This document shows, piece by piece, positions 7,238 to 13,788 of a stretch of DNA of 13,788 nucleotides. The position numbers were made by a program, and so were the translations under genes. The first letter of the stretch is position 1, and each line of letters opens with the position of its first letter. The notes beneath the pieces were generated by a model. It saw only the letters and a list, made by a program, of their open reading frames with translations, made no database searches and was not told the origin of the DNA. The DNA is from Treponema sp. UBA1798 (GTDB lineage Bacteria > Spirochaetota > Spirochaetia > Treponematales > Treponemataceae). The DNA lies in assembly GCA_002319875.1 (NCBI GenBank), contig DCFS01000322.1:2525-16312 (forward strand), written 5' to 3'.

Positions 7238-8002
7238 ATGACTAAAATCTACTACTTTTCAGGAAGGGGCAGATCTCTCTTCGTAGCGCGGGAATTGTCT
7301 TTACGGCTGAATGCCGGTGACCCGGTTCCGATGACAGGGAAACACCGCTCAGGACTGGTTATTCCTGGATCTGCCGGACGTGTTGGTTTTGTTTTTCCTG
7401 TTATTGACTTTGGGGTACCTGTCTCTGTCAGACACTATTTGTCCAGGTATCCGAAAGAACATGAACACCAATATGTTTTTGCCGTTGCCACAAATATGGG
7501 GATGCCGTGCGCTGCATTGACACAATTCAGAACACTTTTGCGCCGGCGGAATATGAATCTTGATGCCGCTTTCTCTGTTGAACAGGGGCCCCACGTAAAT
7601 ACCGATAGAACTGCCCTGCAGTCCCGTATAACCGGAATTGCGGAAATAATTGAGGCGGCGGGTACAGCAGACGAGCATCCCGGAAATTTTGCTGACAAAG
7701 TTTTTCTTACGGGAGCGGCTAATGCATTGGCGAGGGTGTTTATCGGAGCAGAAGACCGTAAATTTAGCGTCAACGGACAATGCAACGGATGCGGTATCTG
7801 TACACGGGTTTGTGCTGCCGGCAACATCGTTCTAAGAAATAATAAGCCTGTATGGCTTCATTTCTGCGATCAATGCGGTGCGTGTTTTTCCTGGTGTCCC
7901 CGGAAGGCAATAACAGGTACGTGTCTTGCAGCACGTGCAGGAGATTCTGAAGCAGAAATATCTGTTTCAGAAATGACGATTACAAATGGAGATGCAGAAT
8001 GA
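7238..8002 (+). CDS. EFR1-like protein: flavodoxin-like domain fused to two [4Fe-4S] clusters
   Basis: This 254-residue protein combines an N-terminal flavodoxin-like domain (about 1-140) with a C-terminal bacterial ferredoxin module (about 178-225), the layout of the EFR1 family of anaerobe redox proteins. The ferredoxin part has two complete cluster motifs: Cys182, 185, 188 and 192 (CNGCGICTRVC) and Cys210, 213, 216 and 220 (CDQCGACFSWCP). It should carry electrons between a flavin and an unknown partner in the cytoplasm. The first beta-strand and loop read IYYFSGRGRSLFVAREL, where relatives usually have SGTGNS; two arginines therefore sit in the FMN-phosphate loop. The ATG at 7238 has GGAGG at 7229-7233. 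The gene ends with a 4-bp ATGA overlap into the DUF4345 gene and is divergent from the TetR gene, presumably under its control. Confidence 0.88.
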   Translation: MTKIYYFSGRGRSLFVARELSLRLNAGDPVPMTGKHRSGLVIPGSAGRVGFVFPVIDFGVPVSVRHYLSRYPKEHEHQYVFAVATNMGMPCAALTQFRTLLRRRNMNLDAAFSVEQGPHVNTDRTALQSRITGIAEIIEAAGTADEHPGNFADKVFLTGAANALARVFIGAEDRKFSVNGQCNGCGICTRVCAAGNIVLRNNKPVWLHFCDQCGACFSWCPRKAITGTCLAARAGDSEAEISVSEMTITNGDAE

Positions 8003-8400
8003 GTAAATTTTTTTTTAGATTTGTTTTAGCAGTAATATGCCTGCTCTGTTTTTTTACCGGATATCTGGGATACCGGTATGGGGCAGTCAATTATTATTAC
8101 GGGCTTCCGGATAACCCGGCGTTTACAGACGGCTTACGTATGCTTGACAGCAATTTCCGATTTTACAACGGACTATGGTTTGGAATTGGTTTTATGCTGA
8201 TATGGATGATTCTGAATGCTGCAAAAAAAACAAATGTCATGTGGGGACTTTCTGCACTGTTTTTTCTGGGGGGTATAGGACGCATCGTGTCGGTTGTGAC
8301 CTGCGGCAGACCTCCGCTGATGTATATGTTGTTTATTCCGATTGAAACAGGTTTTCCGCTGCTTGCACTCTGGCAGCGGCATATTTCCTTAAAGCTGTGA
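7999..8400 (+). CDS. Small membrane protein resembling DUF4345
   Basis: A 133-residue protein with four predicted membrane helices (about residues 5-26, 57-73, 79-99 and 106-124). The order of conserved features resembles DUF4345: an early GYRYGAVNYYYGLP segment, a polar stretch with NFRFYNGLWFGIGFMLIW, a third helix ending in GGIGRIVSVVTCGRPP, and a terminal helix with PIETGFPLLALWQ. No catalytic residues or cofactor motif are evident, and the function of this family is unknown. The start ATG overlaps the stop of the redox protein gene by 4 nt (ATGA), so the two are translated in step and are likely to work in the same process. A role in docking the redox protein to the membrane is speculation. 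Confidence 0.78.
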   Translation: MSKFFFRFVLAVICLLCFFTGYLGYRYGAVNYYYGLPDNPAFTDGLRMLDSNFRFYNGLWFGIGFMLIWMILNAAKKTNVMWGLSALFFLGGIGRIVSVVTCGRPPLMYMLFIPIETGFPLLALWQRHISLKL

Positions 8401-8477
8401 GCGGTGAAAAAATACTGCCGGACAGTGTTTGTAAGTGCAAATGGTATAAAAATCAGATATGAGCAGCGTTGCAAAGA

Positions 8478-8505
8478 CTGAAAATGTAGTATTTACTAGT
8501 ATGAT
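8478..8505 (+). promoter_or_regulatory. Candidate promoter of the araC-type gene
   Basis: CTGAAA at 8478-8483 (four of six -35 positions) and TATGAT at 8500-8505 (five of six -10 positions) are 16 bp apart, in the 126-bp gap after the DUF4345 gene. The -10 lies within an AGTAT-rich stretch (units from 8488, 8498 and 8506) that resembles the TetR operator array. Confidence 0.4.
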
Positions 8506-8526
8506 AGTGTATTACAGGAGAAATAT

Positions 8527-9444
8527 ATGGTGAACCTGAGCGTTATGAAGGATGCTTCGGAAATTCTGCATTACAATAATCCTTTAGTTCCGTTGTATAT
8601 CAGGAAGGCGAGAATATCCTCATATCCGCATCTTGCAGCACTCTGCCACTGGCACGATGATATTGAATATATAGGTATGCAGAAAGGAACAATGGCATAT
8701 AATGTCAACGGTAAAAAAGTCCTGATACAGGAACACGACGGCCTTATTGTTAATTCTCGTCAGATGCACTACGGATATTCTGCTGACGGAACGGACAATG
8801 AGTTCTACTGTATTGTATTTAAACCGCAGCTGCTTACCTCCTGTCAGGAATTGCTTCATAAATATGTGGATCCCGTGACAGAACGTGTTTCGGTTCCGTA
8901 TTATTATCTTTCCGCTGCTCGGAAGGAACAGCGGAAAATAATAGAATTGTTTAACCGGGTTTTTCTTCTGAACGAAACACAAAAACCCGGTTTTGAACTT
9001 GCCGTACTGAGCGAACTGCAGAGCTTCTGGGCTGACTGGTATAATTTGCTGCAGCCGGATTCCGGGTGCAGCAAAACAGAAATTGATAAGGATGTTGCAA
9101 TTCAGAAATTGATGGTACGATTTGTGTATGATAAGTATATGTCCCGTATAACGCTCGATGATATTGCAGCCGCAGGTTCCGTCTGCAGAAGCAGCTGCTG
9201 CAGAATTTTCCGGCGGTATTTTAATAAAACACCGAATGATTTTCTTAATTCCTACCGCCTTGAAGTAAGCATGAATCTGCTGCTTGATGCAACGCTTTCC
9301 ATAACGGATATTTCATATTCCTGCGGGTTCAACAGTCCCAGTTATTATACGGAAATATTTTCACAATACAAGGGGTGTACTCCGACGGAATTCAGGACAC
9401 AGCGGACACGGCAGCGGAATTTTACGGCAGCCGGAAACCTGTAA
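8527..9444 (+). CDS. AraC family transcriptional regulator with N-terminal cupin
   Basis: A 305-residue regulator. Residues about 20-100 form the cupin-like sensing domain, with CHWHDDIEYI at 40-49 and HYGYS at 81-85 as the typical His-bearing strands. Residues about 195-292 are the double helix-turn-helix DNA-binding domain: the first unit is around ITLDDIAAAGSVCRSSCCRIFRRYF and the second around LSITDISYSCGFNSPSYYTEIFSQYKGCTPTEFR, the latter being the AraC/XylS signature. The ATG at 8527 follows AGGAG at 8516-8520. It is on the same strand as the redox operon but 126 bp downstream and apparently with its own promoter. The ligand is unknown; sugar or small-molecule sensing is usual for this layout. 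It may regulate genes outside the window. Confidence 0.92.
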   Translation: MVNLSVMKDASEILHYNNPLVPLYIRKARISSYPHLAALCHWHDDIEYIGMQKGTMAYNVNGKKVLIQEHDGLIVNSRQMHYGYSADGTDNEFYCIVFKPQLLTSCQELLHKYVDPVTERVSVPYYYLSAARKEQRKIIELFNRVFLLNETQKPGFELAVLSELQSFWADWYNLLQPDSGCSKTEIDKDVAIQKLMVRFVYDKYMSRITLDDIAAAGSVCRSSCCRIFRRYFNKTPNDFLNSYRLEVSMNLLLDATLSITDISYSCGFNSPSYYTEIFSQYKGCTPTEFRTQRTRQRNFTAAGNL

Positions 9445-9587
9445 CAGATGTATATTTATTTTGCTGTATTGCCGCTGCTCTGAATGAGGCAGGCATTAAT
9501 CCTGATACAATCCCGTCAGCACTGCGTTGCGCGCCGCTCGTCCAGTTGTCTGTCTTTCCGGGAAAGCAGGAACAATGCCGGATCAGA

Positions 9588-9626
9588 AGCTGCAGAACTA
9601 AAATAGTTCCCTCTGCAGCTCTTTTT
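9588..9626 (+). terminator. Intrinsic terminator after the araC-type gene
   Basis: AGCTGCAGA at 9588-9596 pairs perfectly with TCTGCAGCT at 9612-9620. Inside it AACTA and TAGTT pair around an AAA loop, with a small CCC bulge. CTTTTT follows. This is the strongest terminator in the window. The 143 bp between the AraC stop and this hairpin hold no gene that I can support. Confidence 0.75.
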
Positions 9627-9630
9627 GAAG

Positions 9631-9636
9631 TATAAT
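9631..9636 (+). promoter_or_regulatory. Perfect -10 box just upstream of the LuxR-type gene
   Basis: TATAAT at 9631-9636 is a perfect -10 hexamer, followed by 6 nt and then the GTG start codon at 9643. Initiation at the usual distance would fall on the start codon. No good -35 is present, and part of the upstream space is taken by the terminator stem. Confidence 0.4.
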
Positions 9637-9642
9637 TGATTT

Positions 9643-10512
9643 GTGAATACATTAGCTTTCTGGGTCCAGTTTTGTTCTGCACTCACAACTTTTTCTGCAC
9701 TGGCTGTTCTGCTCCTTCTGTTTATACGCTCACGAAAACCTGCTGCAGTCCATGGTGTTTTCATGGAAGCTGTGTTTTTTTTACTTTGTATTTCGGCTTT
9801 AGCAGGTACCCTGGAGCAGTCAGGTATGCATATTCATCCGGTGCTGTATATAGTGTGCAACTGTATACTTTGTGTTTTTTTTACGCCTGTGCTTGCAGAA
9901 TGTGTTTTTGATATTACCGGATACAGAGGACTGCCTGTTGTATCAGTTTTTCCGAGAATATATGGAATAATTTGTCTGATTGTCTATATGGTTTTTTTCC
10001 TGTCCGGACGTATGCCTTCCGGGGCGCTCATACTGAACATACTGGCGCTTTGGATACCTTCTGCAGCGGCTGTAGTATGGAGCCTGTTTCATTATAAAAA
10101 ATTTTCTTCCGGTACATGGCAGAAAGGGAAGAAAATCGCCCTTCTGCTTGCCTCAGGAAACATAGCCTTTTTTATTGCCGGATTATACATTAAATTTTTT
10201 TCAGTCAGTATGCCGTATGTTTTTATACTTTCCTTTTCTGTACTTGTTCTGTTTGAGGTGTTTGTATCGTGCGCTTCGGTGCAATATCCCTGTACTGGTG
10301 ACGCTGTAAATATTTCTGAATGGACGTCGTTATACGGATTATCGGAACGGGAGTCAGAAGTGTTGTGTAAAGTTCTTGCCGGCCGGAGCAACCGGGAAAC
10401 GGCGGATGATCTGTATATTTCAGTTAAAACGGTAGAAACTCATATGAGCAGTATTTTTCGTAAAACAGGAACAAAAAACAGATTTGAGCTTTTTACAAAA
10501 CTATCCCGCTGA
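9643..10512 (+). CDS. LuxR-type regulator with a seven-helix membrane domain
   Basis: A 289-residue protein. The first 210 residues contain about seven hydrophobic helices (roughly 8-28, 39-58, 66-86, 104-121, 127-148, 166-183 and 190-208). The C-terminal part is a LuxR/FixJ helix-turn-helix (about 228-286): LYGLSERESEVLCKVLAGRSNRETADDLYISVKTVETHMSSIFRKTGTKNRFELF, with the family's invariant E-R/S-E-V-L, N-R-E-A/T-A and VKTV-H blocks. It is therefore a membrane-bound one-component regulator, sensing through the bilayer domain and binding DNA on the cytoplasmic side. The start is GTG at 9643 without a recognisable Shine-Dalgarno; a perfect TATAAT ends 6 nt before it, consistent with a leaderless message. 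The next Met (residue 41) would delete the first helix. It lies upstream of the barrel/S41 unit on the same strand, which is one possible target. Confidence 0.88.
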   Translation: MNTLAFWVQFCSALTTFSALAVLLLLFIRSRKPAAVHGVFMEAVFFLLCISALAGTLEQSGMHIHPVLYIVCNCILCVFFTPVLAECVFDITGYRGLPVVSVFPRIYGIICLIVYMVFFLSGRMPSGALILNILALWIPSAAAVVWSLFHYKKFSSGTWQKGKKIALLLASGNIAFFIAGLYIKFFSVSMPYVFILSFSVLVLFEVFVSCASVQYPCTGDAVNISEWTSLYGLSERESEVLCKVLAGRSNRETADDLYISVKTVETHMSSIFRKTGTKNRFELFTKLSR

Positions 10513-10523
10513 ATTATTCCTCT

Positions 10524-10538
10524 CAGGGTTTACCCCTG
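10524..10538 (+). other. Small hairpin downstream of the LuxR-type gene
   Basis: CAGGG and CCCTG pair around a five-base loop 12 nt past the LuxR stop codon. No T-run follows, so it is not a terminator by itself; it may protect the 3' end of the transcript or be chance. Confidence 0.3.
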
Positions 10539-10554
10539 GATTCACTTATAACAG

Positions 10555-10578
10555 AAAATCCGGGTGAACCCGAATTTT
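10555..10578. terminator. Bidirectional-type terminator hairpin after the LuxR-type gene
   Basis: AAAAT-C-CGGG, loop TGAA, CCCG-A-ATTTT: a four-base G+C core and a five-base A+T stem separated by one C/A mismatch, with the T-run forming the 3' arm on the plus strand. Its placement, 43 nt after the LuxR stop and before the barrel gene, fits a terminator. Confidence 0.5.
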
Positions 10579-10641
10579 CATCAGATTCGAATCAGTGTAT
10601 CTTCTGCTGCGTTAGTCTTTCATGAAGGAGGATATTACAGC

Positions 10642-11425
10642 ATGAAGATATGCGTAAACGCTATTCTGCGGATGATCTTCAGCAGAATATTTTTTATAGT
10701 CCCGGGATTTTATTTGTCGGGGGAAGAATATCCGCTGCCTGTACGTCAGTGGTCTTTACAGACCGGAGCCGGCTGGAATTACGGCGGATATAATGAATAT
10801 GTCTATTCTGATTGTGTTCAAAAAGTGTCTGCGCCTGTCTGGAATATAGAAGCAGAATATTCAGGGGACAAAATACAACATCAGATATTTGCTTCGTTTT
10901 ATTATGACAGACCTCATTCTGTATTGTCTGATACTGCCGTTCTGAACCAGGAGTATGATCCTCTTACCGGTTCTGCCTATTATACCGCGCTGAATACCCA
11001 GGTTACTTATTACCGGGGAGCGCTTTCATATCGTTTTCTGTACAGATTGTGGGGCACTCCCCGGTTTCCGGGGCTGGCAGGTGCACTTGTACGCAGCGAT
11101 GTTTTTATACAGTTTGCACAGTATCCCGTTATTACCGTTGCCGCGTCGCTTTGCCCGGCTGTTGCACAGTGCTGGATTCCTGACCGCAGAAATATGGTAA
11201 GAATGACTCTTGCTTTTCCTGTCTTCGGCTGGGCCCTCAGACCTCCGTATTACAAGCCTGCATAATTATCAGGCTCTAATGGTCTGTACGGAATGGAAGC
11301 ACCGGGTTGATTCACATCTGACGCTTGTGCTTGCCGGTGATTTGTACCTTTCCCGTTTTACGGAACCTGATGAACGGCGGACGATCGATTTTGTAACAAG
11401 AACCGGGGCGGCCTGGTATTTTTAA
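10642..11425 (+). pseudogene. Frameshifted outer-membrane beta-barrel-like protein
   Basis: The ATG at 10642 follows AAGGAGG (10625-10631) and begins a signal-peptide-like stretch (MKICVNAILRMIFSRIFFIVPGFYLSGEEY). What follows is a run of short amphipathic, aromatic-rich strands typical of outer-membrane barrels (QTGAGWNYGG, HQIFASFYYD, LNTQVTYYRGALSYRF, SDVFIQFAQYPVITVAAS, VRMTLAFPVFGWALRPPYY). This frame stops at 11265, but the next frame continues without a break with the same character: SLHNYQALMVCTEWKHRV, LTLVLAGDLYLSRF, and a final TRTGAAWYF ending in Phe, the C-terminal signature used for barrel insertion. The crossover is near 11240-11260 and corresponds to a net +1 shift (one added base, or loss of two or 3n+2). 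The joined product would be about 260 residues. The cause could be a real mutation, a deletion or a sequencing error. It ends 9 bp before the S41 gene, within one operon. The barrel assignment is by pattern, not a named family. Confidence 0.7.
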
Positions 11426-11434
11426 GGAGAGATC

Positions 11435-12589
11435 ATGAAAAAAAATAATATACGGCACTTGCAAAAGTCAGACGGGTCCTGTTCCAAAGTTTTGAAGTAC
11501 GCCGGCAATTTAAAAGCTCTATGCCGGTGTAACAGACTTTTTCACGCGGTCCATATAGTACTGATCAGTATATGTCTGTGTTTCTGTACGGTATCATGTT
11601 CTTTCCTTGGAGGAAACGAAGATGACTATACGCCCGGGCTGATTTTTGAACAGTTGTGGAATAATTATAATAAAACGTATGCACTCTTTGATGTCAAGGG
11701 AATTGACTGGAATGCGGTTCATGAGAAATACGCATCAAGTATTTCTGACACTATGTCATCCCGGAAATTGTTTGATGTATGCGCAGACATGCTCTGCGAA
11801 CTTGACGACAGCCATGTTTATCTGCAGGCTCCGTTTGATTACTGCAATGCAGGGGGCAGATTCACTGCGGCAGAACCGTTTTCTTTGTCTCTGATACAGT
11901 CCCGGTATTTGGAAGATATTCATACAGCAGGAAACGGTATGTTTACTTACGGACATTTGAAGTCCGATCATTCGATCGGGTATGTGTACATCGCAGGGTT
12001 TTCATACGGCAGAACGACTCTTGAACAGCAGCAGGGCTGGGCTGAAGACATTGATACTGTTATTGCAGCGGTATCAGATACGGACAGTCTGATTCTTGAT
12101 GTCAGAGGCAACAGGGGTGGTCTTGAAGGCAATGTGTCGTATATTGCAGGAAGATTCACCGGAAAAGCGGCGGTCTATGCTGTTACCCGTACTAAGAACG
12201 GTCCGTCACAGACAGACTTTTCAGGTTCTGTTGAACTGACTATTTCACCGCAGGGGGCTGTTCAATACTGCAAGCCTGTTGCGCTTATTACGAACAAACA
12301 GACAATCTCAGGTGGAGAATATTTTGTGCTTGCTCTCCGCTCGCAGTCAAATGTTATTCATACCGGCAGCAGAACGGCAGGCGCTTTTTCGCTTTCTCTG
12401 GAGCGGGTTCTGCCGAACGGCTGGCGGTATGCTGTTTCTGTTCAGAAGGTAACTGATGCTTCAGGTGTCTGCTATGAAGGTTCCGGAATAGCACCCGTTG
12501 CATCATATATGTGTGAAAATACAGAGGACGGGGTCGCATCAGGCACAGACGCGCAGCTGGAAAGAGCCGTATCATTTCTAAAGCAGTGA
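11435..12589 (+). CDS. S41 family (C-terminal processing/tricorn-core type) peptidase, probable lipoprotein
   Basis: A 384-residue protein. A long, basic 38-residue n-region leads into a hydrophobic core (39-54) and a relaxed lipobox TVSC with Cys55, acceptable in spirochaetes, so the enzyme is probably lipid-anchored outside the cytoplasm. Residues about 66-130 form a helical region ending in CELDDSHVYL, with Ser126-His127 in the position of the Ser-His pair of tricorn-type S41 enzymes. The S41 core runs from about 215 to 355: SLILDVRGNRGG at 218-229, VALITNKQTISGGEYFVLAL at 282-301 with candidate nucleophile Ser292, and GSRTAGAF at 311-318. No clear PDZ domain is seen. The ATG at 11435 follows AAGGAGAG, which overlaps the preceding barrel stop codon, so the genes are co-transcribed. 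Substrate unknown; cleavage of envelope proteins is the natural guess. Confidence 0.88.
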   Translation: MKKNNIRHLQKSDGSCSKVLKYAGNLKALCRCNRLFHAVHIVLISICLCFCTVSCSFLGGNEDDYTPGLIFEQLWNNYNKTYALFDVKGIDWNAVHEKYASSISDTMSSRKLFDVCADMLCELDDSHVYLQAPFDYCNAGGRFTAAEPFSLSLIQSRYLEDIHTAGNGMFTYGHLKSDHSIGYVYIAGFSYGRTTLEQQQGWAEDIDTVIAAVSDTDSLILDVRGNRGGLEGNVSYIAGRFTGKAAVYAVTRTKNGPSQTDFSGSVELTISPQGAVQYCKPVALITNKQTISGGEYFVLALRSQSNVIHTGSRTAGAFSLSLERVLPNGWRYAVSVQKVTDASGVCYEGSGIAPVASYMCENTEDGVASGTDAQLERAVSFLKQ

Positions 12590-12600
12590 TCATGGATATG

Positions 12601-12616
12601 CCGGATAACTATCCGG
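12601..12616. other. Perfect inverted repeat between convergent S41 and ClC genes
   Basis: CCGGATA and TATCCGG are separated by AC only, giving a six-base stem with a four-base loop, 12 nt past the S41 stop. No T-run follows on either side, so it is at best a Rho-independent-like 3' structure. A second, A+T-rich pairing (GTTTT-C-ACAT at 12647-12656 with ATGTAAAAC at 12669-12677) lies between it and the ClC stop; neither is a convincing terminator. Confidence 0.35.
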
Positions 12617-12700
12617 AGGGTACCGTTAGAAACAGGAAGTGAAGATGTTTTCACATATCCTGTAAATGATGTAAAACACTATAGTCCCGGACTTTGCCAG

Positions 12701-13788
12701 TTATTTCTGTATTCTGCCCGGATCCCAGATGACATGTTTCTGCGATCCGTAGATGCTTCTGTTTCTGTTCAGGACACGTGAAATTCCGCATACCAGAAAG
12801 AAAACAAACATATATTCATATCCGAAAACTTCGCATCCGAGCATTAACGGTGCAAGGAACGTATTTGTTCCTCCTGCAAATACAGCAACGTATCCGAGCG
12901 CTGCACAATAGGAGGGAGGCAGACCGAACGGGGCTCCCAGAACACAGCCAAGCAGCGATCCGATGACAAAGAGAGGCATAAGTTCTCCGCCCTGGAAACC
13001 GGCTGCAAGCGTAATGGTAGTAAGCAGAAGTTTAAGGATCCAGTCAAAAGGATAGACCGTTCCGCCGTCGAATACTGCCTTAAAAAGATTGTTGCCGAGC
13101 CCGGAATAGCGTCCCTGAAAGATCAGTATTGAAGACAGGCTGATAAAGAAACCGACATATAATGCCCTTAACCGGCTGTCCGGAAGCAGATTTTTAAATA
13201 TAGTTCTGAATTTTTTCAGCGACCATGAAAAAAGCTGTCCGGCCAGACTGAATATGAGTGCAAGGATCACAAGTTTTACATATATAAGCGGTGTACAGGT
13301 CATCTGCGCGGGGATTGAAAAATGTTCCGGTTTAAGACCGCCTGCCTGCGTCACTGCTGCTGCAACAAATGCAGCGATGGTAGCCGGGATAAGGGCCTCA
13401 TAATTGATCTGCCCTGCAACGATAACTTCAAGCGCAAAAAAAACAGCTGCAAGCGGCGTACCGAACAGCCCTGCAAATCCTGCGGCAATACCTGCGACAA
13501 GCAGAATGCGGCTGAAATTCAGATTATGGGACAACTTTCCGATGTTTGATCCGATATCTGCACCAACTTGTACAGCAACACTTTCACGACCTGCGCTTCC
13601 TCCGAACAGATGCGTAAGCCATGTGGACACGATGATGATCGGAATCGTGCGCCGCGGAATTCTTTTAGTTTTGTTCCATTCGGTTTCAAATACGAGCGCC
13701 ATGCCTTTTATACTTTCTCCGCCCCATTTCAGATATACTGACGCTATTGCGTATCCTGCTATTCCAAGAAAGGGAATGAGCTGAAGAA
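12701..13788 (-). CDS. ClC family chloride channel or transporter (5' end beyond window)
   Basis: The frame runs open to the right edge, so the N-terminal part of the protein is missing; the visible part is about 361 residues. An internal ATG at 13702 should not be taken as the start, because the residues before it (LIPFLGIAGYAIASVYLKWGG) are also typical ClC sequence. Diagnostic blocks are GGSAGRESVAVQVG (about 13562-13603), which keeps the gating-type Glu of the GREGP motif but has S-V in place of G-P, GIAAGFAGLFGTPLAAVFFALEV (about 13424-13492), GFQGGELMPLFVIGSLLG (about 12947-13000), and GGTNTFLAPLMLGCEVFGYEY near the C-terminus. These form the two halves of the anion pathway in the inner membrane. 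Cl-/H+ exchange versus channel function cannot be decided. It is convergent with the S41 gene. Confidence 0.9.
   Translation of the reverse strand, partial: LQLIPFLGIAGYAIASVYLKWGGESIKGMALVFETEWNKTKRIPRRTIPIIIVSTWLTHLFGGSAGRESVAVQVGADIGSNIGKLSHNLNFSRILLVAGIAAGFAGLFGTPLAAVFFALEVIVAGQINYEALIPATIAAFVAAAVTQAGGLKPEHFSIPAQMTCTPLIYVKLVILALIFSLAGQLFSWSLKKFRTIFKNLLPDSRLRALYVGFFISLSSILIFQGRYSGLGNNLFKAVFDGGTVYPFDWILKLLLTTITLAAGFQGGELMPLFVIGSLLGCVLGAPFGLPPSYCAALGYVAVFAGGTNTFLAPLMLGCEVFGYEYMFVFFLVCGISRVLNRNRSIYGSQKHVIWDPGRIQK

Noticed and set aside
7349..7827. Long minus-strand open frames opposite the EFR1-like gene
   Set aside because: They are antisense to a gene with intact cluster motifs, have no ribosome-binding site and give Cys/Arg/Ser-rich translations without domains.
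9183..9207. Cysteine cluster in the first helix-turn-helix of the AraC protein as a redox switch
   Set aside because: Cys at these positions (RSSCC) is, as I recall, frequent in ordinary members of this AraC subfamily, so the redox neighbours alone do not support it.
7238..9444. Defence island, CRISPR or mobile element explanation for the repeats
   Set aside because: The repeats are short, confined to one promoter region, without spacers, transposase or terminal inverted repeats of an element.
9375..9682. Small open frames on both strands across the AraC 3' end and terminator
   Set aside because: They run through the terminator stem, lack ribosome-binding sites and have no plausible protein features.
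10564..10641. GTG start at 10564 giving a 26-residue N-terminal extension of the barrel protein
   Set aside because: The GTG lies inside a terminator hairpin, and the ATG at 10642 has a strong AAGGAGG and begins a signal-like peptide.
13404..13784. 126-codon plus-strand open frame inside the ClC gene
   Set aside because: It lies opposite conserved ClC motifs and shows no recognisable domain or ribosome-binding site.

Overview
The window looks like bacterial chromosome of moderate G+C with dense, mostly operonic genes. The style fits a host- or gut-associated anaerobic spirochaete such as Treponema: relaxed lipobox signals, a two-permease ABC-2 exporter, a MATE pump, a membrane-anchored LuxR regulator, and an outer-membrane beta-barrel gene next to a lipoprotein. 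The genus is an inference from gene style; no rRNA or other marker gene is present to fix it.

Layout. (1) Positions 1-1042: a possible terminator of an off-window gene, then a plus-strand lipoprotein whose sequence resembles SGNH-type hydrolases. (2) 1115-4286, minus strand: a compact operon encoding an ABC ATPase and two ABC-2 permeases, followed after 59 bp by a nicotinamidase (pncA) that has its own -10 box close to its start codon. The ATPase has an extended -10 promoter just upstream. (3) 4364-6359, minus strand: a hexapeptide-repeat sugar O-acetyltransferase overlapping a MATE efflux transporter. (4) 6497-9444: a TetR regulator (minus) diverging from an EFR1-like flavodoxin/two-[4Fe-4S] fusion protein and a small DUF4345-type membrane protein (plus, 4-bp overlap), followed by an AraC regulator. 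The divergent intergenic region holds a regular array of five AGTATACT-type palindromes, the most striking non-coding structure in the window. (5) 9588-12589, plus strand: a terminator, a seven-helix LuxR-type membrane regulator, more hairpins, a frameshifted outer-membrane barrel gene, and an S41-family lipoprotein peptidase. (6) 12701 to the right edge, minus strand: a ClC-family chloride channel or transporter whose N-terminal part lies outside the window.

Working together: the TetR protein most likely represses itself and the flavodoxin/ferredoxin-DUF4345 pair through the palindrome array. A weaker array-like sequence in front of the AraC gene may put that second regulator under the same control. 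The barrel and S41 lipoprotein genes look like an outer-envelope transcription unit that has suffered a frameshift. No transposon, CRISPR array, tRNA, rRNA or phage gene was seen, and no stretch longer than 300 bases lacks a gene.
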